DNA of 64,000 nt from Rutidosis leptorrhynchoides (GCF_046630445.1 NC_092336.1:209215501-209279500); one strand, 5' to 3'. Positions 1-11,643 are shown, numbered from the stretch's first letter. Made by a program: numbers and translations. The notes: generated from the letters alone by a model not told the origin.

Positions 1-405
1 GAATGATGCTTAATTACGTAAGACGTGTGACATATGGTAGTTACGTAATGTGATGATGCCTAGAATGATAGTTAGGGTTTGTATATATAGGCAAACCCTA
101 ATTCTATAACCATCCGAGATCTTGGCAATCCTTTCCATAACAAACTCCCTGAATCACGGATGTAATTATGGAAAAGATATTTACTTGTTAGCCAAGCAAT
201 CGCTGTACCGAGAACCAAGGCATCAGATACAAATTCGCATACCGCATAGCGCACACAAGCACACGCATATGCACACTATTAAGCACCCGCATACATATGA
301 GGTGCGCATGCGGGTTGCGGCATCATTAATAAGTTAGCTAGGATATGATTAATATAGATTTGTTACCAATTTTCACGTAGCTACAACAAGAAAAATTATC
401 CAATC
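1..405. other. Unassigned left edge
   Basis: Homology to the chromovirus LTR that occupies the next 1.9 kb fades at about position 405, and I cannot assign the sequence before it. It holds a TATA-like stretch (tatatagg near 85-92) and a CA/GCAT-rich patch. An inverted repeat, ACCCGCAT at 285-292 and ATGCGGGT at 308-315, could form a small hairpin. The short open frames on both strands show no recognisable domain and are probably chance. It may be another LTR fragment or diverged LTR sequence. Confidence 0.3.
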
Positions 406-2311
406 TTGTTTTACCAATAACTTCTTCGTTTTAAATCCGTTTTGAGTGAATCAAATTGCTATGGTTTCATATTGAACTCTATTTTATGAATCTAAACAGA
501 AAAAGTATAGGTTTATAGTCAGAAATATAAGGTACAAGTCATTTTTGTAAGAGGTAGTCATTTCAGTCAAAAGAATGACGTCTTGATGACCATTTTGAAA
601 AACATACTTCCACTTTGAGTTTAACCATGATTTTTGGATATAATTTCATGTTCATAAGAAAAATAATTTTCCCAGAAGAACAACTTTTAAATCAAAGTTT
701 ATCATAGTTTTTAATTAACTAACCCAAAACAGCCCGCGGTGTTACTACGACGGTGTAAATCCGGTTTTACGGTGTTTTTTGTGTTTCCAGGTTTTAAATC
801 ATTAAGTTAGCATATCATATAGATATAGAACATGTGTTTAGTTGATTTTAAAAGTCAAGTTAGAAGGATTAACTTTTGTTTGCGAACAAGTTTAGAATTA
901 ACTAAACTATGTTCTAGTGATTACAAGTTTAAACCTTCGAATAAGATAGCTTTATATGTATGAATCGAATGATGTTATGAACATCATTACTACCTCAAGT
1001 TTTCTGGATAAAGCTACTGGAAATGAGAAAAATGGATCTAGCTTCAAAGGATCCTTGGATGGCTTGAAAGTTCTTGAAGCAGAATCATGACACGAAAACA
1101 GTTCAAGTAAGATTTTCACTCGAAATAAGATTGTTATAGTTATAGAAATTGAATCAAAGTTTGAATATGAGTATTACCTTATATTAGAAAGATATCTTAC
1201 TGTAAATAAGAAATATTTCTTGAGGTTGGATGATCAATCTACAAGATTGGAAGTAAGCTAGCAAACTTGGAAGTATTCTTGATTTTATGAAACTAGAACT
1301 TGTAGAATTTATGAAGAACACTTAGAACTTGAAGATAGAACTTGAGAGAGATCAATTAGATGAATAAAATTGAAGAATGAAAGTGTTTGTAGGTGTTTTT
1401 GGTCGTTGGTATATGGATTAGATATAAAGGATATGTAATTTTGTTTTCATGTAAATAAGTCATGAATGATTACTCATATTTTTATAATTTTATGAGATAT
1501 TTCATGCTAGTTGCCAAATGATGGTTCCCACATGTGTTAGGTGACTCACATGGGCTGCTAAGAGCTGATCATTGGAGTGTTTATACCAATAGTACATACA
1601 TCTAAATGCTGTGTATTGTACGAGTACGAATATGGGTGCATACGAGTAGAATTGTTGATGAAACTGAACGAGGATGTAATTGTAAGCATTTTTGTTAAGT
1701 AGAAGTATTTTGATAATTGTATTAAAGTCTTTCAAAAGTGTATGAATACATATTAAAACACTACATGTATATGCATTTTAACTTAGTCGTTAAGTCATCG
1801 TTAGTCGTTACATGTAAGTGTTGTTTTGAAACCTTTAGGTTAACGATCTTGTTAAATGTTGTTAACCCAATGTTTATAATATCAAATGAGATTTTAAATT
1901 ATTATATTATCATGATATTATGATGTACGAATATCTCTTAATATGATATATATACATTAAATGTCGTTACAACGATAATCGTTACATATATGTCTCGTTT
2001 CAAAATCATTAAGTTAGTAGTCTTGTTTTTACATATGTAGTTCATTATTAATATACTTAATGATATGTTTAATTATCATAATATCATGTTAACTATATAT
2101 ATAACCATATATATGTCATCATATAGTTTTTACAAGTTTTAACGTTCGTGAATCACCGGTCAACTTGGGCGGTCAATTGTCTATATGAAACCTATTTCAG
2201 TTAATCAAGTCTTAACAAGTTTGATTGCTTAACATGTTGGAAACACTTAATCATGTAAATGAAAATTTCATTTAATATATATATAAACATGGAAAAGTTC
2301 GCGTCACTACA
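406..2311 (-). repeat. 3' LTR of the Tekay-type element (partial)
   Basis: The LTR begins at 2311 on the minus strand with TGTAGTGACGCG, directly after the leader-like stretch ACGAAATTTATTTAACTGG that also precedes the other chromovirus LTRs here (49521-49552 and 55044-55076). From 2311 down to about 406 the order of short matching blocks parallels the plus-strand LTR at 55077-58009, including the complement of the gggggctgttttgggtt block near 721-738. The U5 end seen at 8923-9251 is absent, so the LTR is truncated or diverges at the left edge. Confidence 0.7.
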
Positions 2312-2346
2312 GTACCTACCAGTTAAATAAATTTCGTCCAGAAATT

Positions 2347-5300
2347 TTAAGCAGTTGGAGGTGTTGACATATCTTCTGGAAATAAATGCGGGTATTTCTT
2401 CTTCATCTGATCTTCTCATTCCCAGGTGAACTCGGGTCCTCTACGAGCATTCCATCGAACCTTAACAATTGGTATCTTGTTTTGCTTAAGTCTTTTAACC
2501 TCACGATCCATTATTTCGACGGGTTCTTCGATGAATTGAAGTTTTTCGTTGATTTGGATTTCATCTAACGGAAGAGTGAGATCTTATTTAGTAAAACATT
2601 TCTTCAAATTCGAGACGTGGAAAGTGTTATGTACAGCCGCGAGTTGTTGAGGTAACTCAAGTCGGTAAGCTACTGTTCCGACACGATCAATAATCTTGAA
2701 TGGTCCGATATACCTTGGATTTAATTTCCCTCGTTTACCAAATCGAACAACGCCTTTCCAAGGTGCAACTTTAAGCATGACCATCTCTCCAATTTCAAAT
2801 TCTATATCTTTTCTTTTAATGTCAGCGTAGCTCTTTTGTCGACTTTGGGCGGTTTTCAACCGTTGTTGAATTTGGATGATCTTTTCGGTAGTTTCTTGTA
2901 TTATCTCTAGACCCGTTATCTGTCTATCCCCCACTTCACTCCAACAAATCAGAGACCTGCACTTTCTACCATAAAGTGCTTCAAACGACGCCATCTCAAT
3001 GCTTGAATGGTAGCTGTTGTTGTAGGAAAATTCTGCTAACGGTAGATGTCGATCCCAACTGTTTCAAAAATCAATAACACATGCTCGTAGCATGTCTTCA
3101 AGCATTTGTATCGTCCTTTCGCTCTGCCCATCAGTTTGTGGATGATAGGCAGTACTCATGTCTAGACGAGTTCCTAATGCTTGCTGTAATGTCTGCCAGA
3201 ATCTTGAAATAAATTTGCCATCCCTATCAGAGATAATAGAGATTGGTATTCCATGTCTGGAGACGACTTCCTTCAAATACAGTCGTGCTAACTTCTCCAT
3301 CTTGTCATCTTCCCTTATTGGCAGGAAGTGTGCTGATTTGGTGAGACGATCAACTATTACCCAAATAGTATCAAAACCACTTGCAGTCCTTGGCAATTTA
3401 GTGATGAAATCTATGGTAATGTTTTCCCATTTCCATTCCGGGATTTCGAGTTGTTGAAGTAGACCTGATGGTTTCTGATGCTCAGCTTTGACCTTAGAAC
3501 ACGTCAAACATTCTCCTACATATTTAGCAATATCGGCTTTCATACCCGGCCACCAAAAATGTTTCTTGAGATCCTTGTACATCTTCCCCGTTCCAGGATG
3601 TATTGAGTATCTGGTTTTATGAGCTTCTCTAAGTACCATTTCTCTCATATCTCCAAATTTTGGTACCCAAATCCTTTCAGCCCTATACCAGGTTCCGTCT
3701 TCCCGAATATTAAGATGCTTCTCTGATCCTTTGGGTATTTCATCCTTTAAATTTCCCTCTTTTAAAACTCCTTGTTGCGCCTCCTTTATTTGAGTAGTAA
3801 GGTTATTGTGAATCATTATATTCATAGATTTTACTCGAATGGGTTCTCTGTCCTTCCTGCTCAAGGCGTCGGCTACCACATTTGCCTTCCCCGGGTGGTA
3901 ACGAATCTCAAAGTCGTAATCATTCAACAATTCAATCCACCTACGCTGCCTCATATTCAGTTGTTTCTGATTAAATATGTGTTGAAGAATTTTGTGGTCG
4001 GTATATATAATACTTTTGACCCCATATAAGTAGTGCCTCCAAGTCTTTAATGCAAAAACAACCGCGCCTAATTCCAAATCATGCGTCGTATAATTTTGTT
4101 CGTGAATCTTTAATTGTCTAGACGCATAAGCAATCACCTTCGTTCGTTACATTAATACACAACCGAGACCTTGCTTTGATGCATCACAATAAATCACAAA
4201 ATCATCATTCCCTTCAGGCAATGACAATATAGGTGCCGTAGTTAACTTTTTCTTCAATAACTGAAACGCTTTCTCTTGTTCATCCTTCCATTCAAATTTC
4301 TTCCCTTTATGCGTTAATGCAGTCAAGGGTTTTGCTATTCTGAAAAAGTCTTGGATGAACCTTCTATAGTAACCAGCTAGTCCTATAAACTGGCGTATGT
4401 GTTTCGGAGTTTTCGGGGTTTCCCACTTTTCAACAGTTTCTATCTTTGCCGGATCCACCTTAATACCTTCTTTGTTCACTATGTGACCGAGAAATTGAAC
4501 TTCTTCCAACCAAAATGCACACTTTAAAAACTTAGCGTACAATTCTTCCTTCCTCAATACTTCTAACACCTTTCTCAAATGTTCACCGTGTTCTTGGTCA
4601 TTCTTTGAGTAAATAAGTATGTCATCAATGAAAACAATGACAAACTTGTCAAGGTATGGTCCACACACTCGGTTCATAAGGTTCATGAACACATCTGGTG
4701 CATTAGTTAAACCAAACGGCATGACCATAAACTCGTAATGACCGTAACGTGTTCTGAAAGCAGTCTTTGGAATATCATCTTCTTTCACCCGCATTTGATG
4801 ATACCCGGAACGTAAGTCAATCTTTGAATAAATAGACGAGCCTTGTAGTTGATCAAATAAGTCATCGATTCTCGGTAGTGGGTAGCGGTTCTTGATGGAA
4901 AGTTTGTTCAACTCTCGGTAGTCGATACACAACCTAAATGTACCATCTTTCTTCTTGACAAACAAACAGGAGCTCCCCACGGTGATATGCTTGGTCGAAT
5001 GAAACCACGCTCTAAAAGTTCTTGTAATTGGCTTTGCAGTTCTTTCATCTCGCTGGGTGCTAGTCTGTAAGGAGCACGAGCTATTGGTGCAGCTCCTGGT
5101 ACAAGATCTATTTGAAATTCAACGGATCGATGTGGGGTAATCCCGGTAATTCTTTCAGAAATACATCGGGAAATTCTTTTGCGACGGGAACATCATTGAT
5201 GCTCTTTTCTTCAGTTTGTACTTTCTCGACGTGTGCTAGAACAGCATAGCAACCTTTTCTTATTAGTTTTTGTGCCTTCAAATTACTAATAAGATGTAGC

Positions 5301-5383
5301 TTCGTGTTGCCCTTTTCTCCGTACACCATTAAGGGTTTTTCTTTTTCTCGTATAATGCGAATTGCATTTTTGTAACAAACGAT
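2347..5383 (-). pseudogene. Chromovirus pol (RT, RNase H, integrase, chromodomain), broken
   Basis: This encodes the enzymes that copy and integrate the element. RT is at 4980-4260 with the catalytic FIDDIL motif. RNase H follows, with CDAS near 4180 and an intact TDH Asp near 3985. Integrase (about 3700-2600) shows the zinc-binding region CLTCSKV and a catalytic core with [13 protein letters not shown] and GQSERT. The C-terminal chromodomain (2550-2420) contains [14 protein letters not shown], and the gene ends at 2347-2349. Nonsense codons lie at 4147-4149, about 3061-3063, 2584-2586 and once in the chromodomain; a frame change falls near 5110-5140. Apart from these the frame is continuous, so decay is modest. 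Domain identity is clear; the clade call (Tekay) is from memory of the family. Confidence 0.9.
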
Positions 5384-6922
5384 CTATGCTTTCACTTCTT
5401 TCAACCAGTCCATACCGATTATCACATCAAAACTCCCTAACTCTACTGGTATCAAGTCAATCTTAAATGTTTCGCTAACCAGTTTAATTTCTCGATTCCG
5501 ACATATATTATCTGCTGAAATTAATTTACCATTTGCTAATTCGAGTAAAAATTTACTATCCAAAGGCGTCAATGGACAACTTAATTTAGCACAAAAATCT
5601 CTACTCATATAGCTTCTATCCGCACCCGAATCAAATAAAACGTAAGCAGATTTATTGTCAATAAGAAACGTACCCGTAACAAGCTCCGGGTCTTCCTGTG
5701 CCTCTGCCGTATTAATATTGAAAACTCTTCCGCGGCCTTGTCCATTCGTGTTCTCCTGGTTCGGGCAATTTCTAATAATGTGGCCCAGTTTTCCACATTT
5801 ATAACAAACTACATTGGCATAACTTGCTCCGACACTACTTGCTCCGCCATTACTCGTTCCGACACCATTTGTTCCTTTCGTTCTGTTAACCCTTGGTCCG
5901 TAGACCTCACACTTCACTGCGCTATGACCATTTCTTTTACACTTGTTGCAAAATTTGGTGCAGAACCCCGAGTGATACTTTTCACACCTTTGGCATAGCT
6001 GCTTCTGATTGTTGTTGTTGTTGCGGTTATTATTATTGTTGGGATGATTGTTGTAGTTGCTGTTGTTGTTGTTGTTGTTGTTGTTGTTGGGCCGTTTGTT
6101 GTAGTTGCGATTGATGTTGTGATTGTTGGGATAGTTGTTGCGATTATTGTTGTAATTGCTGTTGTTGTTGTATTGGTGATTCTTATCACCGTTTTCCTCC
6201 CACTTTCTTTTGACTTGCTTCACATTGGCCTCTTCAGCAGTCTGTTCTTTAATTCTTTCTTCAATCTGGTTCACTAGTTTGTGAGCCATTCTACATGCCT
6301 GTTGTATGGAGGCGGGCTCGTGTGAACTTATATCTTCTTGGAATCTTTCCGGTAATCCTTTCACAAACGCATCGATCTTCTCTTCCTCATCTTCGAACGC
6401 TCCCGAACACAATAGGCATAATTCTGTAAATCATCTTTCGTACGTGGTAATATCAAATCCTTGGGTTCGTAACCCTCTAAGTTCTGTCTTGAGCTTATTG
6501 ACCTCAGTTCTGGGACAGTACTTCTCGTTCATCAAGTGCTTGAATGCTGACCACGGTAGTGCGTAAGCATCATCTTGTCCCACTTGCTCTAGATAGGTAT
6601 TTCACCATGTTAACGCAGAACCTGTGAAGGTATGCGTAGCGTACTTCACTTTGTCCTCTTCAGTACACTTACTTATGGCAAACACCGATTCGACCTTCTC
6701 GGTCTACCGTTTCAATCCGATCGGTCCTTCGGTTCCATCAAATTCCAAAGGTTTGCAGGCAGTGAATTCTTTGTAGGTGCATCCTACACGATTTCCTGTA
6801 CTGCTAGATCCAAGGTTATTGTTGGTATGTAGCGCAGCCTGTACTGCCGCTATGTTTGAATCAAGAAAGGCACGAAATTCCTCTTCGCTCATATTCAAGG
6901 TGTGTCGAGTAGTCGGTGCCAT
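5384..6922 (-). pseudogene. Chromovirus gag and protease, broken
   Basis: The reading frame starts at ATG 6922 (MAPTTRHTLNM) and covers capsid, an Asn-rich low-complexity linker (about 6180-6000), two zinc-knuckle-like clusters (CQRCEKYHSGFC/CNKCKRNGHSAVKC and CYKCGKLGHIIRNC) and an aspartic protease with active site DSGA near 5635, ending in IIGMDWL. Internal stops at 6704-6706, 6431-6433 and 5384-5386 all lie in one frame. The first two look like G-to-A or C-to-T changes of a Trp and an Arg codon, as expected from methyl-cytosine decay. The protease tail continues in the same frame to about 5108. The Asn-rich linker arises from (GTT)n-type repeats on the plus strand. Confidence 0.88.
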
Positions 6923-7277
6923 TTCCTTTAAAATAGTCAAATGAAACGAGTTAATCATATAGAATATCAAGAGTAGTCAATAGTATTTTGTAGCGTAATA
7001 TGAACTTATTTAGAAAAGCTCCTTCTTCATATTAGCATTTTATACTCTTTAATTCGGGTAGTACCTACTCGTTAAGTTCATACTTAGTAGCTAACATACC
7101 ATTTCAACTACTACAATTCTATATGAAAAACTAATCACAAAAACAAAAACAAAAAAATATATTACATTCAAGCCTTTATACAATAACTTGCAAACTTACA
7201 ATACCGCTATTTTACATATAACATGAAATATAGCACAAAAAAACTTTGATACAAAGTAGTTGCGAAGATAATTCTAG
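6923..7277. other. Spacer between gag and the F-box ORF
   Basis: This AT-rich spacer lies between the captured F-box ORF and the gag start. It contains no open frame of note. It is part of the element's long 5' untranslated region. Confidence 0.5.
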
Positions 7278-7961
7278 TTAATAAATAAGGCGTTCAGCAA
7301 AGGCAATAAAGACATGTAATTCATACGTCCAGAAACAAGTCATGCATTCTGGTTTTACTAATACCACTTCCCATCCTTGGTTTTGTGGAACATAATCGTT
7401 GTGACCGATAGTAAGACAATGTGTTGTAACGTCATCAAAAGGATGAAGGTTACGTAATGACCAACAGTCTCGTAATAACCTAAAAACCTCATTTCTTACC
7501 CCAATTACCGACTCCGTCACTTGTGGGAACGTTTTGTTTAATAGTTGTAGCCCGATGTTCTTGTTCTCACTTTGGTGAGAAGCGAACATTACTAACCCGT
7601 AAGCATAACATGCTTCTTTATGTTGCATGTTAGCCACTTTTTCTAAATCACGAAGTCCTATATTCGGATATATTGAGTCAAAATAATTTCTTAACCCGTT
7701 GCGTAAAATAGCATTTGGGTTCCCCGCAATATATGCGTCAAAGTAAACACATCGTAACTTATGGATTTCCCAATGTGATATCCCCCATCTTTCGAACGAA
7801 AGCCTTTTATAAACCAAGGCATTCTTGGAACGTTCTTCGAATGTCTTACAAACTGATCTCACCTTAAATAGTTGTGCCGAGGAATTCTGACCGACTCTAG
7901 ACAAGATTTCATCAATCATGTCTCCGGGTAGGTCTTTTAAAATATTGGGTTGTCTATCCAT
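7278..7961 (-). CDS. F-box protein carried inside the retrotransposon
   Basis: An uninterrupted 227-codon ORF starts at ATG 7961. Residues 7-42 read as an F-box (LPGDMIDEILSRVG followed by KVRSVCKTF), the motif that docks a substrate receptor onto SKP1 in an SCF ubiquitin ligase. Residues of about 78-126 resemble the Sel1-like stretch of the Arabidopsis At2g35280 family of F-box proteins (GNPNAILRNGL, then LEKVANMQHKEACYAYG). The last 40 residues contain Cys/His pairs of unknown role. It sits between the 5' LTR and gag of the Tekay-type element, in the same orientation and without introns, so it is best read as a captured host gene. It is intact although gag and pol are broken. Whether it is expressed is unknown. 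Confidence 0.8.
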   Translation of the reverse strand: MDRQPNILKDLPGDMIDEILSRVGQNSSAQLFKVRSVCKTFEERSKNALVYKRLSFERWGISHWEIHKLRCVYFDAYIAGNPNAILRNGLRNYFDSIYPNIGLRDLEKVANMQHKEACYAYGLVMFASHQSENKNIGLQLLNKTFPQVTESVIGVRNEVFRLLRDCWSLRNLHPFDDVTTHCLTIGHNDYVPQNQGWEVVLVKPECMTCFWTYELHVFIAFAERLIY

Positions 7962-8098
7962 TTTGTGTTTTTATACTGTAAAATAGACAAGAGTTAGATT
8001 CATAAAAAAAATACTTATTAATACAAGCAATTTTTACATATATCATAAAGCATAAGCACACTATATTACATATATTACACCACACGAATACAACTATC

Positions 8099-8713
8099 TT
8101 ATTCTGACTCGCTCGTTTCTTCTTCTTTGGTTTTGGTTCGTTTTGCCAAGTTTCTAGGGATATATGATGTTCCCCTAATACGAGCCATCGTTTTCCACAT
8201 TAGTTTAGAAAAACCTGGTGGTTTAGAGGTTCCCGGGTTATTGTCACAACTTAAGAAATACGGGTGTTGACGATACATATAAAGTTCATCGGGTTTGGAA
8301 TCAAATTTCTCTATTTTTATACCCTTTCCCTTATTGTTCTCTTTTACCTTATTAAATTGTGTTGGGGTAATTTCTATAACATCATCGGAATCCTTGTCGG
8401 GATCCGATTCATCGGAGAATTGGTAATCCTCCCAATACTTTGCTTCCTTGGCGGAAACACCATTCACCATAATTAACTTTGGTCGATTGGTTGAGGATTT
8501 TCTTCTACTTAACCATTTTATTATTTCCCCCACTGGTTCTATTTCTTCTTCTGGTTCCGATTCTTCTTCCGGTTTCGATTCTTCTTCCGGTTCCGACTCT
8601 TCTTCCGGTTCCTCTTCGGGAACTTGTGAATCAGTCCACGAATCATTCCAATTTACATTTGACTCTTCATTATTATTAGGTGAGTCAATGGGACTTGTTC
8701 TAGAGGTAGACAT
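8099..8713 (-). CDS. Acidic Glu/Pro-repeat ORF of unknown function in the retrotransposon
   Basis: An uninterrupted 204-codon ORF begins at ATG 8713 (MSTSRTSPIDSPNNNEES). Residues of about 31-63 are tandem PEEESEPEEE-type repeats. The middle has a second acidic cluster (SDESDPDKDSDDVIEITP) and the C-terminus is basic, with MWKTMARIRGTSYIPRNLAKR followed by KTKEEETSESE. No enzyme domain, signal peptide or membrane segment is visible. It precedes the F-box ORF by 137 bases on the same strand and lies just inside the primer site, so both ORFs would be on the genomic retrotransposon transcript. It could be a captured host fragment or an element-specific accessory protein; I do not recognise it. 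Confidence 0.6.
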   Translation of the reverse strand: MSTSRTSPIDSPNNNEESNVNWNDSWTDSQVPEEEPEEESEPEEESKPEEESEPEEEIEPVGEIIKWLSRRKSSTNRPKLIMVNGVSAKEAKYWEDYQFSDESDPDKDSDDVIEITPTQFNKVKENNKGKGIKIEKFDSKPDELYMYRQHPYFLSCDNNPGTSKPPGFSKLMWKTMARIRGTSYIPRNLAKRTKTKEEETSESE

Positions 8714-8908
8714 CTATCACATAATATCAAACGCGTTAAGAGATTAATATATCACATAATATTCACATGTTAAAAATATATAGTTTCCAACAAAATTTGT
8801 TAAGCAATCATTTTTCAAGTAAACACGGTCGAAGTCCAGACTTACTAATGCATCCTAACAAACTCGATAAGACACACTAATGCAAAATTCTGGTTCTCTA
8901 AGACCAAC

Positions 8909-8920
8909 GCTCGGATACCA
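8909..8920 (-). other. Primer binding site, initiator tRNA-Met type
   Basis: On the minus strand the bases just inside the 5' LTR read GTTGGTATCCGAGC. This differs at one position from the canonical Met site TGGTATCAGAGC. The LTR ends two bases away in ACATTTCA. This fixes the LTR boundary and the orientation. Confidence 0.8.
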
Positions 8921-8922
8921 AC

Positions 8923-9251
8923 TGAAATGTCCCGTTCTTATTGATTAAAAACGTTCCATATTAATTGATTTCGTTGCGAGGTTTTGACCTCTATATGAGA
9001 CATTTTTCAAAGACTGCATTCATTTTAAAACAAATCATAACCTTTATTTCATCAATAAAGGTTTAAAAAGCTTTACATAGATTATCAAATAATGATAATC
9101 TAAAATATCCTATTTACACACGACTATTACATAGTGGTTTACAATACAAATATGTTACAACGAAATAAGTTTCTTGAATGCAGTTTTTACACAATATCAT
9201 ACAAGCATGGACTCCAAATCTTGTCCTTATTTAAGTATGCGACAGTGGAAG
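8923..9251 (-). repeat. 5' LTR tail of the Tekay-type element
   Basis: This is the U5 end of the LTR, ending on the minus strand in GGGACATTTCA next to the primer site. It carries the block CATATAGAGGTCAAAACCTCGC that recurs in the U5 of other chromovirus LTRs here (near 45342 and 57937). The rest of the LTR is missing because Athila-1 begins at 9252. Confidence 0.78.
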
Positions 9252-9716
9252 TGATAATGCTAAAAACGAACATATATTTCATAGCATTATTCCTCAAGAA
9301 AGACAAGCTTTTAGTTGCAAATGTTCTATTTACAAGTGATATTCGTTTAAATAATAAAAGGTGAAGGCAAAAGACAGATTCGACGAATTGAAGACGCAAA
9401 CGACCAAAAAGCTCAAAAGTACAAAATACAATCCAAGAGGTTCCAATTATTGATAAGAAACGTCTCGAAATTACAAGAGTACAAGATTCAAAACGCAAAG
9501 TACAAGATATTAAATTGTACGCAAGGACGTTCGAAAATCCGGAACCGGGACCAGAGTCAACTCTCAACGCTCGACGCAACGGACTAAAAATTACAAGTCA
9601 ACTATGCACATAAATATAATATAATATTTAAATAATTCTTATAATTATTTAATATATTATATTTATTTATAAAACCGTCGGCAGAAGAAAACAACCAAAT
9701 ATGAGCCTCCCCAGCT

Positions 9717-9765
9717 GGCCATGCGATCGCATGGCCTGGAAGGCATAAATCCATGCGATCGCATG
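9717..9765. promoter_or_regulatory. Palindrome pair in the LTR promoter (copy 1)
   Basis: The 20-bp perfect palindrome GGCCATGCGATCGCATGGCC (9717-9736) is followed by a second core, CATGCGATCGCATG, at 9752-9765. The 14-bp cores start exactly 32 bp apart (9720 and 9752), with an 18-bp spacer. The pair lies 24 bp upstream of a TATA box. Two CpGs per core stand out in AT-rich DNA. It looks like a dimeric protein-binding site; the binding factor is unknown. Confidence 0.7.
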
Positions 9766-9789
9766 AGCCCCAGTTCCAGCCCACATGCC

Positions 9790-9820
9790 TATAAAAATCG
9801 AGCTTTGGTGCACCACAAAA
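9790..9820 (+). promoter_or_regulatory. LTR core promoter (TATA and initiator region)
   Basis: TATAAAAA lies at about 9790-9797, and the sequence CACCACAAAA follows at 9811-9820, a plausible transcription start about 20-30 bp downstream. CACCACAA recurs at the equivalent distance from the palindrome pair upstream of the env-like gene. The start site is inferred, not observed. Confidence 0.6.
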
Positions 9821-11253
9821 TCCATCTATCTTTCTCTTCTCCATTCATACGTAATATTTATATTTATAATTTATATTTTAATTTTAATTTTAATTATAAT
9901 TCTAATAATATGGGTATGTTAGCGAATGTTGTAAGGGTGTAAGTTGAAATCCTGTCCGTGTAACGCTACGCTATTTTTAATCATTGTAAGTTATGTTCAA
10001 CCTTTTTAATTTAATGTCTCGTAGCTAAGTTATTATTATGCTTATTTAATCCGAAGTAATCATGATGTTGGGCTAATTACTAAAATTGGGTAATTGGGCT
10101 TTGTACCATAATTGGGGTTTGGACAAAAGAACGACACTTGTGGAAATTAGACTATGAGCTATTAATGGGCTTTATATTTGTTTAACTAAATGATAGTTTG
10201 TTAATGTTAATATAAAGATTTACAATTGGGCGTCGCTATAAATTATCATATACACTCAATCGGACACGATGGGCGGGGTATTTATATGTACGAATAATCG
10301 TTCATTTAACCGGACACGGGAATGGATTAATAGTCACTAGAATAATTAAAACAGGGGTGAAATTATGTACAAGGACACTTGGTATAATTGATAACAAAAT
10401 ATTAAAACCTTGGGTTACACTCAGTCGACATCCTGGTGTAATTATTAAACAAAGTATTAAAATCTTGTTACAGTTTAAGTCCCCAATTAGTTGGAATATT
10501 TAACTTCGGGTATAAGGATAATTTGACGAGGACACTCGCACTTTATATTTATGACTGATGGACTGTTATGGACAAAAACCAGACGGACATATTAAATAAT
10601 CCAGGACAAAGGACAATTAACCCATGGACAATAAAACTAAAATCAATACGTCAAACATCATGATTACGGAAGTTTAAATAAGCATAATTCTTTTATTTCA
10701 TATTTAATTTCCTTTATTTTATATTTAATTGCACTTCTAATTATCGCATTTTTATTGTTATTGTATTTAATTGCACTTTTAATTATCGTACTTTTTAATT
10801 ATCACAAGTTTATTTTATCGCATTTTTATTAATCGCAATTTCATTATCGTTATTTACTTTACGCTTTAAATTAAGTCTTGTATTTATTTATTGTTTTACA
10901 TTTGGTTTTAACTGCGACTAAAGTTTTAAAATCGACAAACCGGTCATTAAACGGTAAAAACCCCCTTTTATAATAATAATATTACTTATATATATATTTG
11001 TATTTTTATAAAAGTAAACTAATATAACGTTAAGCTTTGTTTAAAGATTTTCCCTGTGGAACGAACCGGACTTACTAAAAACTACACTACTGTACGATTA
11101 GGTACACTGCCTATAAGTGTTGTAGCAAGGTTTAAGTATATCCATTCTATAAATAAATAAATATCTTGTGTAAAATTGTATCGTATTTAATAGTATTTTC
11201 TTGTAAAATTTAACAGTATTTTATATACACCTCGCGAAACATCAAGTTATTTT

Positions 11254-11271
11254 TGGCGCCGCTGCCGGGGA
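11254..11271 (+). other. Primer binding site, tRNA-Asp type
   Basis: TGGCGCCGCTGCCGGGGA lies nine bases after the LTR end. This is the Athila-type site complementary to the 3' end of tRNA-Asp, with one difference from the commonest form (TGGCGCCGTTGCCGGGGA). Confidence 0.85.
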
Positions 11272-11596
11272 ATCTCTTAAACGCCGGAAGCACAACGCTA
11301 ATATAAAAAAAAGAAGAAGATTTTTAGTTTACTTTTATTAAAATTCGTTTTTATAAAAATACGTTTTAAATATTCGAAAATATAAAAAAGAAAAACAAAA
11401 ATATAAATATTTTTTTTAGAGTTTGGTAAATATTTAAGTTTTATAAAGTTTCTTTATTTCTATTTTTTTTATTTTGTAAAAATATAAGTTTTATTTAATT
11501 AATAAATATATTTTATATTTTACAGCAAAAACAAAAAAAAAAATTATTAATTCGGCTTGTACTGTAGCAGCCCACTCTGTGGCCCGAAACCCTAGC

Positions 11597-11643
11597 CCAT
11601 GCGATCGCATGGATGGGCAACTGAGGACTCATGTGATCGCATG
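11597..11643. promoter_or_regulatory. Palindrome pair in the leader (copy 2)
   Basis: Cores start at 11598 (CATGCGATCGCATG) and 11630 (CATGTGATCGCATG), again 32 bp apart. The second core has one CG-to-TG change, as expected from cytosine deamination. Flanks resemble the env-upstream copy: an A-run and ACTGTAGC upstream, GCAGCCTG downstream (11666-11673). Confidence 0.6.

Larger units (their letters stand above)
406..9251 (-). mobile_element. Tekay-type chromovirus (Ty3/Gypsy), partial, minus strand
   Basis: Read on the minus strand the order is 5' LTR tail (8923-9251), Met-type primer site, two extra ORFs, gag, protease, RT, RNase H, integrase with chromodomain, then 3' LTR (2311 down to about 406). 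The RT-RNase H-integrase order and the C-terminal chromodomain place it in the chromovirus lineage; the LTR start (TGTAGTGACGCG) resembles other chromovirus LTRs in this window. The 5' LTR is cut at 9251 by the Athila-1 insertion. The 3' LTR end was not found. Coding regions carry several nonsense codons, so this copy is not autonomous. Confidence 0.88.
9252..11244 (+). repeat. 5' LTR of Athila-1
   Basis: It starts TGATAATGC and ends AAACATCA nine bases before the primer site. It contains a palindrome pair and TATA box (9717-9797) and a long AT-rich downstream half. The first 1.18 kb matches 24347-25520 almost exactly. Confidence 0.9.

Noticed and set aside
5914..6277. Long plus- and minus-strand frames rich in Val, Cys, Ile or Thr over the Asn-rich gag linker
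   Set aside because: They are other-frame readings of the same GTT/AAC repeat that encodes poly-Asn in gag.
9187..9579. Minus-strand ORF of 130 codons at the Athila-1 LTR start, with a related frame at 24330-24674
   Set aside because: It crosses the Tekay-Athila boundary and is noncoding LTR read backwards.
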